Positions 41,085-50,086 of a stretch of DNA of 64,000 bases are shown here, piece after piece. The position numbers and the translations under genes are program-made. Within the stretch, counting starts at the first letter, position 1, and every line of letters begins with the position of its first letter. The notes beneath the pieces are model-generated. The model searched no databases. It was not told the origin of the DNA and saw only the letters and a list, made by a program, of their open reading frames with translations. The stretch covers positions 3,052,501 through 3,116,500 of the forward strand of contig NZ_CP048286.1 in NCBI RefSeq assembly GCF_010365285.1, read 5' to 3'. The stretch is from Paenibacillus rhizovicinus (lineage in GTDB: Bacteria; Bacillota; Bacilli; Paenibacillales; Paenibacillaceae).

Positions 41085-42977
41085 TTACACCATAACCTTG
41101 CAAATATCGTTCGTGAACGCCACCGGATCCTGGATCGGCAGGCCTTCGATCAGCAGCGCCTGGTTGTACAGCAATTGCGTATACAGGTTCAGCTTCTCGT
41201 TGTCCTTCTCCGCCGCTTCCTTCAGCGACGCGAACACGGGGTGGTTCACGTTGATTTCCAGTACCTTCTCCGCTTTCACGCCTTCGTTGTTCGGCATCGC
41301 GCTCAGGATTTTCTCCATCTCGATGGACAGCTCGCCCTCGCTCGTGAGGCAGACCGGATGGCTCTTAAGGCGTTTGGACGCTTTGACCTTCGTCACTTTG
41401 CCGCTCAGCAGCGATTCCATTTGCTCGAAAAGCGCTTTGCTGCCCGCTTCTTCCGCTTCCGGCTTGTCGCTGTCCGCATCCGGCTCGATGCCGAGATCGC
41501 CGCTCGAAACCGATTTGAACGACTTGTCCTTGTAGGTCATGATCGCCTTAATCGCGAATTCGTCGATATCGTCGGTGAAGTAGAGGATCTCGTAGCCCTT
41601 ATCCGCCACCATCTCCGTCTGCGGAAGCTTCTCGATGCGCTCGATGGAGCTGCCTGTCGCGTAGTAGATGAACTTCTGGTCTTCCGGCATCCGCGCGATG
41701 TACTCGTCCAGCGAGACGAGCTTGTTCTCCTTGGAGGAGTGGAACAGCAGCAGATCCTGCAGCACGTCCTTGTTCATGCCGTAGTCGTTGTACACGCCGA
41801 ACTTCAGCTGGCGGCCGAACGCTTTGTAGAACTTCTCGTAGCCTTCGCGCTCGTCCTTAAGCAGGCTGAGCAGCTGGCTTTTGACTTTGTTCTTGATGTT
41901 CTTCGCGATCAGCGTCAGCTGACGGTCATGCTGCAGCATTTCCCGGGAGATGTTGAGCGACAGATCCTCGGAATCCACCATCCCTTTCACGAAGCTGAAG
42001 TAGTCCGGCAGCAGGTCGCCGCACTTATCCATGATCAGAACGCCGTTGGAGTACAGCTCGAGGCCCTTCTCGTATTCCTTCGTGTAGTAGTCGAACGGCG
42101 TGCTCTCCGGAATGTACAGAATCGCCCGGTACACGACCGCGCCGTCCGCGCTGATATGGATATGCTTCAGCGGTTTGTCGAAGCCGTAGCGTTTCTCGTG
42201 ATAGAACTGCTCGTAGTCGGCATCCGTCAGCTCGCTTTTGTTTTTGCGCCAGATCGGCACCATACTGTTGACCGTTTGCTCTTCCACGTAGGCTTCGAGC
42301 TCCGGCTCTTCGCCTTCGGCGGCATCCGCTTTCGGACGTTGGCCTTTCACGTCCATCTTGATCGGATAGCGGATGAAATCGGAATATTTCTTGACGATGG
42401 AACGGAGACGGTACTCTTCCAGGAACTCGTCGTAATTGTCGTCTTCGGTGTTCGGCTTGATGTGGAGCACGATCTCGGTGCCCACGGACGCCTTGTCCGC
42501 CGGAACGATCGTGTAGCCGTCCGCGCCTTCGGACTCCCAGCGGAACGCTTCGGCGCTGCCAAGCGCGCGGCTCGTGACCGTTACCCGGTCCGCGACCATG
42601 AACGCCGCGTAGAAGCCGACGCCGAATTGGCCGATGATGTTGTGGCCGTCCTTGCTCTCGTTCTCTTTCTTGAACGCGAGCGAGCCGCTCTTCGCGATCA
42701 CGCCGAGGTTGTTCTCCAATTCCTCCTGCGTCATGCCGATACCGGTATCGGCGAGCGTCAGCGTGCGGCTTTCTTTGTCGGCGGTGATTTTGACGAAATA
42801 ATCATCAGCGTTGAACGCGATACTGTCGTCGGTCAGCGCCTTGTAGTAGATTTTATCGATAGCGTCGCTTGCGTTGGAGATCAGCTCCCGTAGGAAAATC
42901 TCGCGTTGCGTATAAATGGAGTTGATCATCATTTCCAGCAGTCGCTTGGACTCTGCTTTGAACTCTTGCTTCACCAT
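41085..42977 (-). CDS. htpG: molecular chaperone HtpG (Hsp90)
   Basis: 630-residue Hsp90 family chaperone, normal bacterial length. GHKL ATPase motifs are present: E-L-I-S-N-A-S-D-A with the catalytic Glu/Asn, D-T-G-I-G-M, and G-Q-F-G-V-G-F-Y. Middle-domain S-R-E-M-L-Q is also standard. The ATG at 42977 lies 12 bases after GGGGAGGG; a TTG seven codons up would absorb that site. A CIRCE element sits just upstream, so HrcA control is likely, unlike htpG of B. subtilis, which is not CIRCE-controlled. Confidence 0.95.
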   Translation of the reverse strand: MVKQEFKAESKRLLEMMINSIYTQREIFLRELISNASDAIDKIYYKALTDDSIAFNADDYFVKITADKESRTLTLADTGIGMTQEELENNLGVIAKSGSLAFKKENESKDGHNIIGQFGVGFYAAFMVADRVTVTSRALGSAEAFRWESEGADGYTIVPADKASVGTEIVLHIKPNTEDDNYDEFLEEYRLRSIVKKYSDFIRYPIKMDVKGQRPKADAAEGEEPELEAYVEEQTVNSMVPIWRKNKSELTDADYEQFYHEKRYGFDKPLKHIHISADGAVVYRAILYIPESTPFDYYTKEYEKGLELYSNGVLIMDKCGDLLPDYFSFVKGMVDSEDLSLNISREMLQHDRQLTLIAKNIKNKVKSQLLSLLKDEREGYEKFYKAFGRQLKFGVYNDYGMNKDVLQDLLLFHSSKENKLVSLDEYIARMPEDQKFIYYATGSSIERIEKLPQTEMVADKGYEILYFTDDIDEFAIKAIMTYKDKSFKSVSSGDLGIEPDADSDKPEAEEAGSKALFEQMESLLSGKVTKVKASKRLKSHPVCLTSEGELSIEMEKILSAMPNNEGVKAEKVLEINVNHPVFASLKEAAEKDNEKLNLYTQLLYNQALLIEGLPIQDPVAFTNDICKVMV

Positions 42978-43014
42978 GTTACGGAATGCCCTCCCCAATG
43001 GATCGAAAATGCTG

Positions 43015-43041
43015 TTAGCACTCTAATGACCGGAGTGCTAA
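43015..43041 (-). promoter_or_regulatory. CIRCE element (HrcA operator) upstream of htpG
   Basis: TTAGCACTC-N9-GAGTGCTAA, perfect match to the CIRCE consensus, 38 bases upstream of the htpG ATG and just downstream of the promoter. It indicates HrcA-mediated heat-shock regulation. Confidence 0.95.
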
Positions 43042-43051
43042 CGCTACTCTT

Positions 43052-43081
43052 TTTATAGCATACTTCCGGGGGCAGGCTCAA
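43052..43081 (-). promoter_or_regulatory. sigma-A-type promoter of htpG
   Basis: On the minus strand TTGAGC (43076-43081) and TATAAA (43052-43057) separated by 18 bases, with the CIRCE element beginning 10 bases past the -10. Confidence 0.6.
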
Positions 43082-43239
43082 GTCCGAACACGATAAAATA
43101 TCGTGAACTCGTTCATTCGTCCACATGCGGTTGCCTGTGCATCCAGCCAATCTAACCCTATTGCCGCGCTAAGATGAAATGGATGCCTCGACTATGCTAC
43201 AATACGGGGATTGAACCGCCAAGGAGGCTTTACCGCACT

Positions 43240-43857
43240 ATGCTGATTATCGGGATCGCCGGAGGCACCGGCTCCGGCAAAACGACTGTCGCGCGTTCGG
43301 TCATCGAACAGCTCGGCACGAGCAAAGTCACGTTTATTTCACAGGACAATTACTATAAAGACCACCCGCATCTCACGATGGCCGAGCGCGGAGCGCTGAA
43401 TTACGACCATCCGCTCGTATTCGACAACGAGCTGCTGATCGAACATCTCAAGCAGCTGATCGCAGGACAGCCCGCGCAGGCGCCGGTCTACGATTTCACC
43501 GTTCACGCCCGTTCCAAGAGCGAATCGTTCGAGCTGCTCCCGAATCCGATCGTCATTCTCGAAGGGCTGCACGTGCTGTCCGACGAGAAGCTGCGGGAAC
43601 TGCTTAACATCAAGGTATTCGTGGATACGGATCCCGACGTCCGCATTCTTCGCCGCGTGCTGCGGGATATCGAGGAACGCGGCCGGACGATCCAGTCGAT
43701 CCACCAGCAGTACCTGTCCTCGGTCAAGCCGATGCACGAGGCGTTCATCGAACCGTCCAAGAAATACGCCGACATCATCATTCCCGAGGGCGGCGAGAAT
43801 CAGATCGGCATCGAGCTGCTGACGACGCTGACAGAGAAGTATTTGAAGACCGAATAA
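43240..43857 (+). CDS. udk: uridine kinase
   Basis: 205-residue P-loop kinase that phosphorylates uridine and cytidine in pyrimidine salvage. Walker A G-G-T-G-S-G-K-T near residue 8, D-N-Y-Y-K-D for the substrate site, N-Y-D-H-P, and R-R-V-L-R-D-I-E-E-R-G for the lid are all present. Length fits the family. The start M-L-I-I-G-I is preceded by AAGGAGG at slightly long spacing. A hairpin without T run (43859-43884) follows. Confidence 0.93.
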   Translation: MLIIGIAGGTGSGKTTVARSVIEQLGTSKVTFISQDNYYKDHPHLTMAERGALNYDHPLVFDNELLIEHLKQLIAGQPAQAPVYDFTVHARSKSESFELLPNPIVILEGLHVLSDEKLRELLNIKVFVDTDPDVRILRRVLRDIEERGRTIQSIHQQYLSSVKPMHEAFIEPSKKYADIIIPEGGENQIGIELLTTLTEKYLKTE

Positions 43858-44023
43858 AGCCGTGTTCCCTCAAGCGGAACACGGAGGATTATAGAAGGAG
43901 GCCGGCGACGACGTGAACGCACCGGGCGGGAACCATTCGGTAAATTATCGATGGGTGCCGGTGCTCTGCGTACGACGCATGCCTCCCATTCTGTATCCGA
44001 GACCATGACCCGGGATTTTCATC

Positions 44024-44126
44024 GAAACGTCATGCGAAGATTGAATACGAAGCCTCCATACGAAATTCCCATACGAAATTCCTATCCGAATCTTCCATAC
44101 GAAATCTCCATCAGAAGCCTCCATGC
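44024..44126. repeat. 13-bp tandem repeat array
   Basis: Seven head-to-tail 13-bp units start at 44036, 44049, 44062, 44075, 44088, 44101 and 44114, each beginning GAA and mostly ending CATAC or similar (for example GAAATTCCCATAC). A degenerate 12-base unit precedes at 44024. Located between udk and the end of the DUF4362 gene. Confidence 0.85.
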
Positions 44127-44141
44127 CCTATTGCTCGCTGC

Positions 44142-44681
44142 CTATCGCCCTTGCGAAATAAACAATAAATGATATTCCTTCTTCTCGGAATCGCTATATC
44201 CAATATCCGCCGCGCATTTGCTCAGTACATATGTCGTCCCATAATCCTCACCGTAAGCCCCGGTACGCTTGTTGATAACTTCGCATTTTGTTTTCCGTAC
44301 GCCTTTGTCCTGCCCTCCGAACGCGTCCCATGAAGTATCATAGACATAGTCGATCGACTGCCCGTCAAAGTCCAGATCAACGAATATAGGATCCCCCTCG
44401 TCCGTATAGCGGGCGATGCTCAATTGACTCTTCTGCCGGTCTTGGACGGCCTGATAGAACGCTTCCAGCTTCTCTACATTGAAATAGCCCCCTGGACCGG
44501 CCACTACGTAGCCTGCTTTGTCCGCATCTTTAAAGGTCATATCGGTATGACCGGAGGCTGCTTTCGATTTGTGCTTGTACGTTCCGTTCGTTTGGCTTAG
44601 GCTCAATTCATACCAAGCGACGATTGCGATCGCTAGCAAGATGGCCGTTACGACGATCGTCTGCAGTTCTCGTTTAACCAT
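44142..44681 (-). CDS. DUF4362-domain membrane-anchored protein
   Basis: 179 residues with an N-terminal transmembrane segment (I-V-V-T-A-I-L-L-A-I-A-I-V-A-W) and an extracellular domain. N-V-E-K-L-E-A-F-Y, Y-T-D-E-G-D-P-I-F-V-D-L-D-F and Y-D-T-S-W-D-A-F-G-G match the DUF4362 pattern. Two cysteines may form a disulphide. No known function. The stop lies next to the 13-bp repeat array. Confidence 0.75.
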   Translation of the reverse strand: MVKRELQTIVVTAILLAIAIVAWYELSLSQTNGTYKHKSKAASGHTDMTFKDADKAGYVVAGPGGYFNVEKLEAFYQAVQDRQKSQLSIARYTDEGDPIFVDLDFDGQSIDYVYDTSWDAFGGQDKGVRKTKCEVINKRTGAYGEDYGTTYVLSKCAADIGYSDSEKKEYHLLFISQGR

Positions 44682-44906
44682 ATCCGCCTCCTAGGGATGT
44701 AGAGTTTCGGGTTAGATGCTGCTTCTATTGTCATGGACGATGCCGGTGCGCGAATTGTTTCCGCCTCTTGCGCTGGGAGTCCGCTTCCAATTATTATACA
44801 GTAAATGGAAGACGGGCTCAGCAGAAATATTTTATCCCAAAGCATCTCCTCATCCAAAACGCAATTGGCTTGTTTGTTAATAACTCCATCCGGAGGCGAC
44901 GCAACA

Positions 44907-45758
44907 ATGGAGATGACCAATGCCGTTAACCCCATGAACGAATCCGTACGCGCAAGCAAGCTCATCCTCATCGAAGGCATTCCCGGCTCGGGAAAATCAA
45001 CCGCCGCCCAGCACATCGCGCTGCAATTGGGCCGGCTGGGCATCCCCTGCGTATGGTGGTACGAAGAACAGCAAGGCCATCCCGTTTACGCTTATGACGA
45101 CTACGCGAGCATGCAAACGATCGTCGACGAGCTGGATCAAGGCCGATACGGCCGCGTGATCGACAAGGCGCTCCGGCAGTGGCGCGCGTTCGCCACTGCC
45201 GTTGCAGCCGCTTCGGAAATCGTCGTAGCGGACAGCTGCTTGCTCGGTTATTTGACGTGGAGCCTATTCCCCTACAATGTAGCGCCGGCGGACATTCAAC
45301 GGTATATCCGGGAGATCGAGCACATCATTCGCCCCTTGAATCCGCGACTCATCTACTTCTACCAAACCGATATCGGAGCTGCGCTCCGCCAAATCACGAT
45401 GCGCAGAGGAGGAGAGACCGAGGCGAATTGGATCCGCCGTGCAACCGAGTCGGCATATGGCAAAGCGCACGGCTTACAAGGGTTCGAAGGCATGACTTCG
45501 TATTGGGAAGCGTATCGCGAGCTGACTGACATTAAATCAACGGGAGGGATATGCTATGAAGATCACATTAGCGACCGCGTCCGACTACGCCTATATTCGG
45601 GAACGCGACCGCCATCTTGCGGAACGGCTCATCGACGCCAAGATCGAGGCCGGCGAAATCTATCTCCTCCGCAACGAAGAGGGCAGCAGCATGGGCTGGA
45701 TGCGCTACGGGTATTTCTGGGACAACATTCCGTTCATGAACATGATCTGGATCGATGA
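44907..45758 (+). pseudogene. P-loop nucleotide kinase-like protein with damaged C-terminus
   Basis: From ATG 44907 (CCGGAGGCGACG upstream) the protein has Walker A G-I-P-G-S-G-K-S-T near residue 23 and a thymidylate-kinase-like core for ~210 residues (A-D-S-C-L-L-G-Y-L, then Y-F-Y-Q-T-D). After Y-W-E-A-Y-R-E-L-T-D-I, where homologues continue for roughly 50 more residues, the frame runs into the GNAT gene and stops only at 45758, giving ~70 residues of Arg/Gly-rich nonsense encoded across that gene. This suggests the authentic 3' end was deleted. The gene may still make a protein. No specific substrate can be assigned. Confidence 0.65.
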
Positions 45759-45966
45759 GCCTTACCGGGGGCACGGTTCCGGCAAGCAGGTCGTCCTCCA
45801 TTGGGAACAAGAAATGAAGCAGCAGGGGTTCAAACTGGTGATGACGTCCACGATGGCTAACGAGGAAGCGCAGCATTTCTACCGAAAGCTCGGGTATCGG
45901 GATGCCGGCTGTTTGCTGCTTCAGGACGAGCCGCTGGAGATTTTGCTGACCAAGGCATTGGTTTGA
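45556..45966 (+). CDS. GNAT-family N-acetyltransferase
   Basis: 136 residues. The acetyl-CoA-binding signature is visible as Y-R-G-H-G-S-G-K-Q near residue 75, and N-E-E-A-Q-H-F-Y-R-K-L-G-Y follows as the usual C-terminal element. ATG preceded by CGGGAGGGATATGCT. It overlaps the disordered tail of the kinase-like frame. Substrate unknown. Confidence 0.87.
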   Translation: MKITLATASDYAYIRERDRHLAERLIDAKIEAGEIYLLRNEEGSSMGWMRYGYFWDNIPFMNMIWIDEPYRGHGSGKQVVLHWEQEMKQQGFKLVMTSTMANEEAQHFYRKLGYRDAGCLLLQDEPLEILLTKALV

Positions 45967-46635
45967 TTGGACTTTCCGAAATTTCACTGCATTGATTATG
46001 CATGCGGTGAAATTCTTTGGAGTGGAGAGGTGGCGGTGCTGATGCTCGAGGCGCGCTGGGTTAGGGGCTTTTTATCCGGGACGAATCGTATGAGCGTTAT
46101 AGGGCCGTAATACGCCATTGCGAGTTTCTAACGAATCCTGCAAGCGCTATTGTTAACAAATTCCCGCTTTTCCGCCCATTTTCACATGCTTCCCTTTTCA
46201 TAAGGCAGCTGGGGTTCGTTAGCGCAATTCCCTCTTGATTTTCGGCCAAATAAGCACGATACGATTCGTCCCTCGCCTTGGCAAAAGAACCAACCCTACC
46301 TGTCCTATCCGCGTTGGAGGGAGGGACGGATCGCGAAGTCGCATTGAAGGGACGGATTGCGAAGTCGCACTGGAGGGACGGGTCGTGAATCAGCATCGGA
46401 GGGCGGATCGCTAAATCGCATCGGATCCGGCAAAAAGAACCCTTTGGCGGCTATCCCGCAATGGCTTTCGATACAAGCAAGTAATAATCAGCGGCCCGTC
46501 CCACCTCGGGGGCGGCGCCAATTTCAGCCCTGCAATAATGCGAAAAGGCACCGGAACGCCCCTTCTCAGGCTGCATTTCCGATGCCTTCAGCTCAATCCG
46601 CTACTCGTCCTCGCTTCTCGCGCCGCGCCCCCGCC
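45967..46635. repeat. gene-free region with an inverted-repeat element and four ~26-bp tandem repeats
   Basis: 46120-46225: TAACGAATCCTGC on the left is matched by GCAGCTGGGGTTCGTTA on the right, an imperfect inverted repeat ~95 bases apart. 46316-46425: four units of about 26 bp, each around GGAGGGACGGATCGCGAAGTC. A 99-codon minus-strand frame that spans both is an artefact of the repeats. No RNA gene recognised. Confidence 0.6.
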
Positions 46636-46992
46636 TCACGCATGATCCGAATAGTCCCGTTCCTTCTCGGACTTCGCCCACACGTCCGCGTACTCCGCGT
46701 TGCGCTTGAACTGCGCGAGCGCGTAGGAGCAAGCCGGAATAATCTTGCGGCCTTTCTCCCTCGCCTCGTCGACGACGAGGTTCAGCAGCTGCTTCGCCAG
46801 ATTGCCGCCGCGGTAGCGCGGATCGACATAAGTATGGTCAAGCATCCACGTATCCGTGTCGACCAGTTTGTACGTAATCTCGCCTATGGAGCCGCCGACG
46901 CCTTTCAAAATATACCCGTTGCCCTGCTTCTCGGCGACAATATCCTCGGCCGGTATGTTCTCCGGACGTACCTCATCCTGATTCCCGTTCAT
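46636..46992 (-). CDS. small GNAT-family N-acetyltransferase (YjdJ/YidJ-type)
   Basis: 118 residues, the short single-domain GNAT form. G-G-S-I-G-E-I-T-Y-K-L-V, then M-L-D-H-T-Y-V-D-P-R-Y-R-G-G-N-L-A-K-Q, then I-I-P-A-C-S-Y-A are characteristic of this Gcn5-related subgroup. Role unknown. Confidence 0.85.
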   Translation of the reverse strand: MNGNQDEVRPENIPAEDIVAEKQGNGYILKGVGGSIGEITYKLVDTDTWMLDHTYVDPRYRGGNLAKQLLNLVVDEAREKGRKIIPACSYALAQFKRNAEYADVWAKSEKERDYSDHA

Positions 46993-47147
46993 GAAGCTCC
47001 ACCTCCAGCGTTGTATAGCATCCTATTATTCTATACCCCGCATGGAACGATGATACGCAGCCGGTTCAGATGTTCTTCCCCGTTTTCTCTTCCTCCGCCA
47101 TGCATGGCTTCATCAACTCGCAGCCTCGTTATCCATGAACCGAGCGC

Positions 47148-48257
47148 CTATCGGGCCTGCTTCAGATACGCCGTCATCTCTTCCGATAACCCGCCGAGCC
47201 GCCAGAGCGCGACCTTATACATGCCGGCATTCCGGACGACGCCGATCCAGCGCTTAAGCGTCTCCGTATCGGCGTACCACACCGTATGGGTAACGCCTTC
47301 CCCGTCCTTGTAACGGAAGTGAAGGCTCCCGCTTGCCCCGTCTCGCACCGCTGCTTCTGCGCCAGAACTGCGCGACAGCTCAGCCGCCTGCTGCTCCGTC
47401 ACCGACGTCGCCTGCCTGTCCGCCGTCCAGTCGAACCCTCCGAGCGACAGCGCAATGGCGTTGTCGCCAGGTAGAGCCGTCATACGCTCCGACAGCTGAG
47501 CGATGAACGTATCATCGGCCTTCGGCCCAGGGCCGCTGAAGCCGCCGTAGAGGTTATACGCCATCATCACGTATTCCGGGCCTTTCGGCAGGCTCAGCTT
47601 GTTAAGCGGCGCGCGTGATTCCAGCACGACGCGCAGCGACTTGCCCTCAGCGTGCAGACGCTCGTACAGATCGCGGATAAACAGCGTATAGTTGCCCCAA
47701 GACCCGTCCGGGATTCGCTCGTAATCGAGCTCCAGCCCCCCGAAACCGAATTTGTCCAACGCACCAAGCAGGTTGCCCATATGCTTGTCCCGACTGGCTT
47801 GGGTCTTCATCAATCTTCGCACGAGCGCCGGATCCTTCTCCTCCGAGGAGGAGCCATCCGCCGTGAACCGGTCATTCACGACCGTTAACAGCGTTTCCTG
47901 CAGTCCTTCGCGATTGGCCGCGGCCAGCACCTCCGGCAGCGATTGACTGTCCTTCTCCGTGAAGTAGAGTTCGTCCTCGCTGTTGAAGTAGGCCGCGAAG
48001 GCCTGAACGCTGTCCAGGCCTAACGAGGCCGCGCCAAAATCCTTCATTCCCGCTTCCCACTGCCAATCCACGATCCAGGCCGACAGGGAAAGCGACCGCT
48101 CCAGCTTGTTGGGCGACGCGCTCCCGGCCGCCGGTTCGTCCGAAGATCGGTCCCTGATGACAGCATACGCGCTTACCACCGCTATTGCTGCCGCAATGAA
48201 GCCAAGTCCCCACGCGTTCCTGAGACGCTTCCGCTTGCTCCTTCGTATGCCGGACAT
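47148..48257 (-). CDS. GH18-like glycosidase domain protein, membrane-anchored
   Basis: 369 residues. N-terminal basic stretch and one transmembrane/signal segment (~15-35). Then a GH18-type barrel: F-G-G-L-E-L-D-Y-E-R near residue 175 corresponds to the D-x-x-D-x-D-x-E motif, keeping the terminal Asp and catalytic Glu; Y-V-M-M-A-Y-N-L-Y-G fits the substrate-side Met/Tyr strand. Closest in style to spore-coat/wall YaaH/YdhD-type proteins. It is the last gene of the five-gene exopolysaccharide operon, 27 bases after the preceding gene, and may cut or remodel the polymer. Confidence 0.8.
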   Translation of the reverse strand: MSGIRRSKRKRLRNAWGLGFIAAAIAVVSAYAVIRDRSSDEPAAGSASPNKLERSLSLSAWIVDWQWEAGMKDFGAASLGLDSVQAFAAYFNSEDELYFTEKDSQSLPEVLAAANREGLQETLLTVVNDRFTADGSSSEEKDPALVRRLMKTQASRDKHMGNLLGALDKFGFGGLELDYERIPDGSWGNYTLFIRDLYERLHAEGKSLRVVLESRAPLNKLSLPKGPEYVMMAYNLYGGFSGPGPKADDTFIAQLSERMTALPGDNAIALSLGGFDWTADRQATSVTEQQAAELSRSSGAEAAVRDGASGSLHFRYKDGEGVTHTVWYADTETLKRWIGVVRNAGMYKVALWRLGGLSEEMTAYLKQAR

Positions 48258-48284
48258 GCTGCGCCCTCCCGATCGATCGCTACA

Positions 48285-50066
48285 TCAGAACGTATCAATG
48301 AACCAATCCACGACCTTATTGAAGCCGTGTTTCGCGCTGCTGATTACGCCTTGAAGCCCTTCATTCGTATTGCGGTAGAACAATTTCTGCTCCCCGCCGT
48401 TGCCGATTGTTTTTACCGTGACGTTTACGAAATGGCCGTCATAAATATCGTCTTTCTCATTCTGCTTGCTCGCCTCGGAAGACAGCGCCACGCCGCCTTT
48501 CGCGATCGAAGCGTCAATATCGCGGCCGCTTAGCAGCTCCTTGCCGTCCACCTTCAAGCTCAGCTTGCCGCCCGCAAGCTCGACGCCGACTTTGCGCGTC
48601 TGCTGAATGTTGACGGGAATGTCGTTATCGGGGGCAAGACCTGCATTCGCCTGCACCTTCGTGTATACGGCAGCCCTGCTGAGCGCAAGGTCTTCTTCGT
48701 TCCAGCTCACATCGTCCAGCTTGGTGCCGAATAGACGCTCCGCGGCTTGACCCGCCTTCTTCTGTTCCACGGCAATCTCGTTATCGGCGAGCACGACGCG
48801 CACATAGGCATCCCCCGCCTTGTCATACCGCAGATACAGGCTCTGCTTCCCAACGACATTTCCGCTAAGCTTGGCTGTCACCGCCACGTCACTAAGGCCG
48901 TCGCTGCCTTTCAAATACGCCAAACCTTCTTGGCCCGCAGGCGAGGTCAATACGATCTCGTTCTCGCGGAACTCCGCTGCGCCCGTCGACGTATCCCAAT
49001 GCGAGGCGCGGTCCGATTCGCCATCGATGTAAGTCATCGCTTGCCCGGAATCCTTGCGGATCTTCATAAGCAGATGGTTCGTCGACCAATAAGGGGCAGG
49101 CTGTACCCGCGTCAGATCGTATAGACTGCCGCTCTTGCCGTTGAACGCAGCGCCTTCGCGGGCAAAATGCATGTTGAACATGCCCTCGATATGGCGCTCG
49201 TTCGCATCCGTCACGAGCGGATTCGTCCCGTCCTGCAGCGAGTTGGCATGCATGATCATATACAAGCCCGGCACAAAACCGAGTTTACTCGTATAAGTAT
49301 CCTTCATCAGCTTGTAATCCTTCGCGATGCGCGCTTCCATCTGTTTGCGGTCCTCGGTCGGAATCATATTCTCGTCCCGAATGAAATCCATCAAGTAGTG
49401 GTTATAGTACGCGACCTTGCTCTTGTTCTTCATTTCCTTCTCAGTCTTCTGCCCGAGAAATTGACCGTCGTTGTCGAACACGTTGATGTACGACAGGCGG
49501 TAGCCGTTGCTGCCAAGCTCCCAATAGCCCGTCTTCTGCATCTTCAGCATATCTTTCGCCTGGACGAACTTGTTGTCTCCATTGCCCAGCTTGCCTGCGT
49601 AAGAAAGAAACGTCGCTTTATCGTTGTACTTCTCCAGCAGCGGCTCGGCGAACAAGGCGGAATCGTTGCGTCCGTCCTCGAAGGACAGGAACAGCGCCTT
49701 GTCCGGCAGCGGTTTTCCCTTGTTGTAATAATCCAGGATGTCCTGCTGCGAAATGGTCCTGTAGCCTTGATCATGCAGCGCCTTCAGCTGCTGATCCAGC
49801 TCGTTCTTCGCGATGAGCTTCGGGGTTCCCGAACGGCCCACGCCGAAATACGACAGTGCGACGAACCCTTTATCGCTGCTCCATGTTCCCTGATTCGGCT
49901 CGCTATATGTAGACGTGTTAAACACAGCCTGGTAGATAAGCCCCGCTACAACGAGCAGAACGCCGACTTGAACGACCGTCTTCACCGCTTTGCCACGGTT
50001 TTTCCTACGATAATCAAAGGCAGAATCCCGTTTCCAGATCGCCATCTTCCTGCCATCCCTCATCAT
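48285..50066 (-). CDS. membrane protein with degenerate NodB deacetylase domain and C-terminal beta domain
   Basis: 593 residues. Cytoplasmic basic N-terminus, one transmembrane segment (~30-48), then a deacetylase-like domain in which motif 1 reads F-L-S-F-E-D-G-R-N-D (~127-135) instead of TFDDG, so the catalytic Asp is replaced by Glu. The C-terminal ~250 residues look like a concanavalin-type carbohydrate-binding fold (V-T-A-K-L-S-G, L-Y-L-R-Y-D, G-G-K-L-S-L-K-V-D-G). It lies directly after the GT2 synthase gene (20-base gap) and probably acts in export, modification or binding of the nascent polymer, as BcsB or PgaB do in other systems. Start ambiguous between ATG 50066 and ATG 50045. Confidence 0.75.
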   Translation of the reverse strand: MMRDGRKMAIWKRDSAFDYRRKNRGKAVKTVVQVGVLLVVAGLIYQAVFNTSTYSEPNQGTWSSDKGFVALSYFGVGRSGTPKLIAKNELDQQLKALHDQGYRTISQQDILDYYNKGKPLPDKALFLSFEDGRNDSALFAEPLLEKYNDKATFLSYAGKLGNGDNKFVQAKDMLKMQKTGYWELGSNGYRLSYINVFDNDGQFLGQKTEKEMKNKSKVAYYNHYLMDFIRDENMIPTEDRKQMEARIAKDYKLMKDTYTSKLGFVPGLYMIMHANSLQDGTNPLVTDANERHIEGMFNMHFAREGAAFNGKSGSLYDLTRVQPAPYWSTNHLLMKIRKDSGQAMTYIDGESDRASHWDTSTGAAEFRENEIVLTSPAGQEGLAYLKGSDGLSDVAVTAKLSGNVVGKQSLYLRYDKAGDAYVRVVLADNEIAVEQKKAGQAAERLFGTKLDDVSWNEEDLALSRAAVYTKVQANAGLAPDNDIPVNIQQTRKVGVELAGGKLSLKVDGKELLSGRDIDASIAKGGVALSSEASKQNEKDDIYDGHFVNVTVKTIGNGGEQKLFYRNTNEGLQGVISSAKHGFNKVVDWFIDTF

Positions 50067-50086
50067 GAATCTTCCGGCGCCAATCC

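Noticed and set aside
44024-44126. CRISPR array
   Set aside because: Repeats are contiguous 13-bp units without spacers, and there are no cas genes.
46097-46396. 99-codon minus-strand gene
   Set aside because: It spans the inverted and tandem repeats, which create the open frame; no ribosome site and no family.
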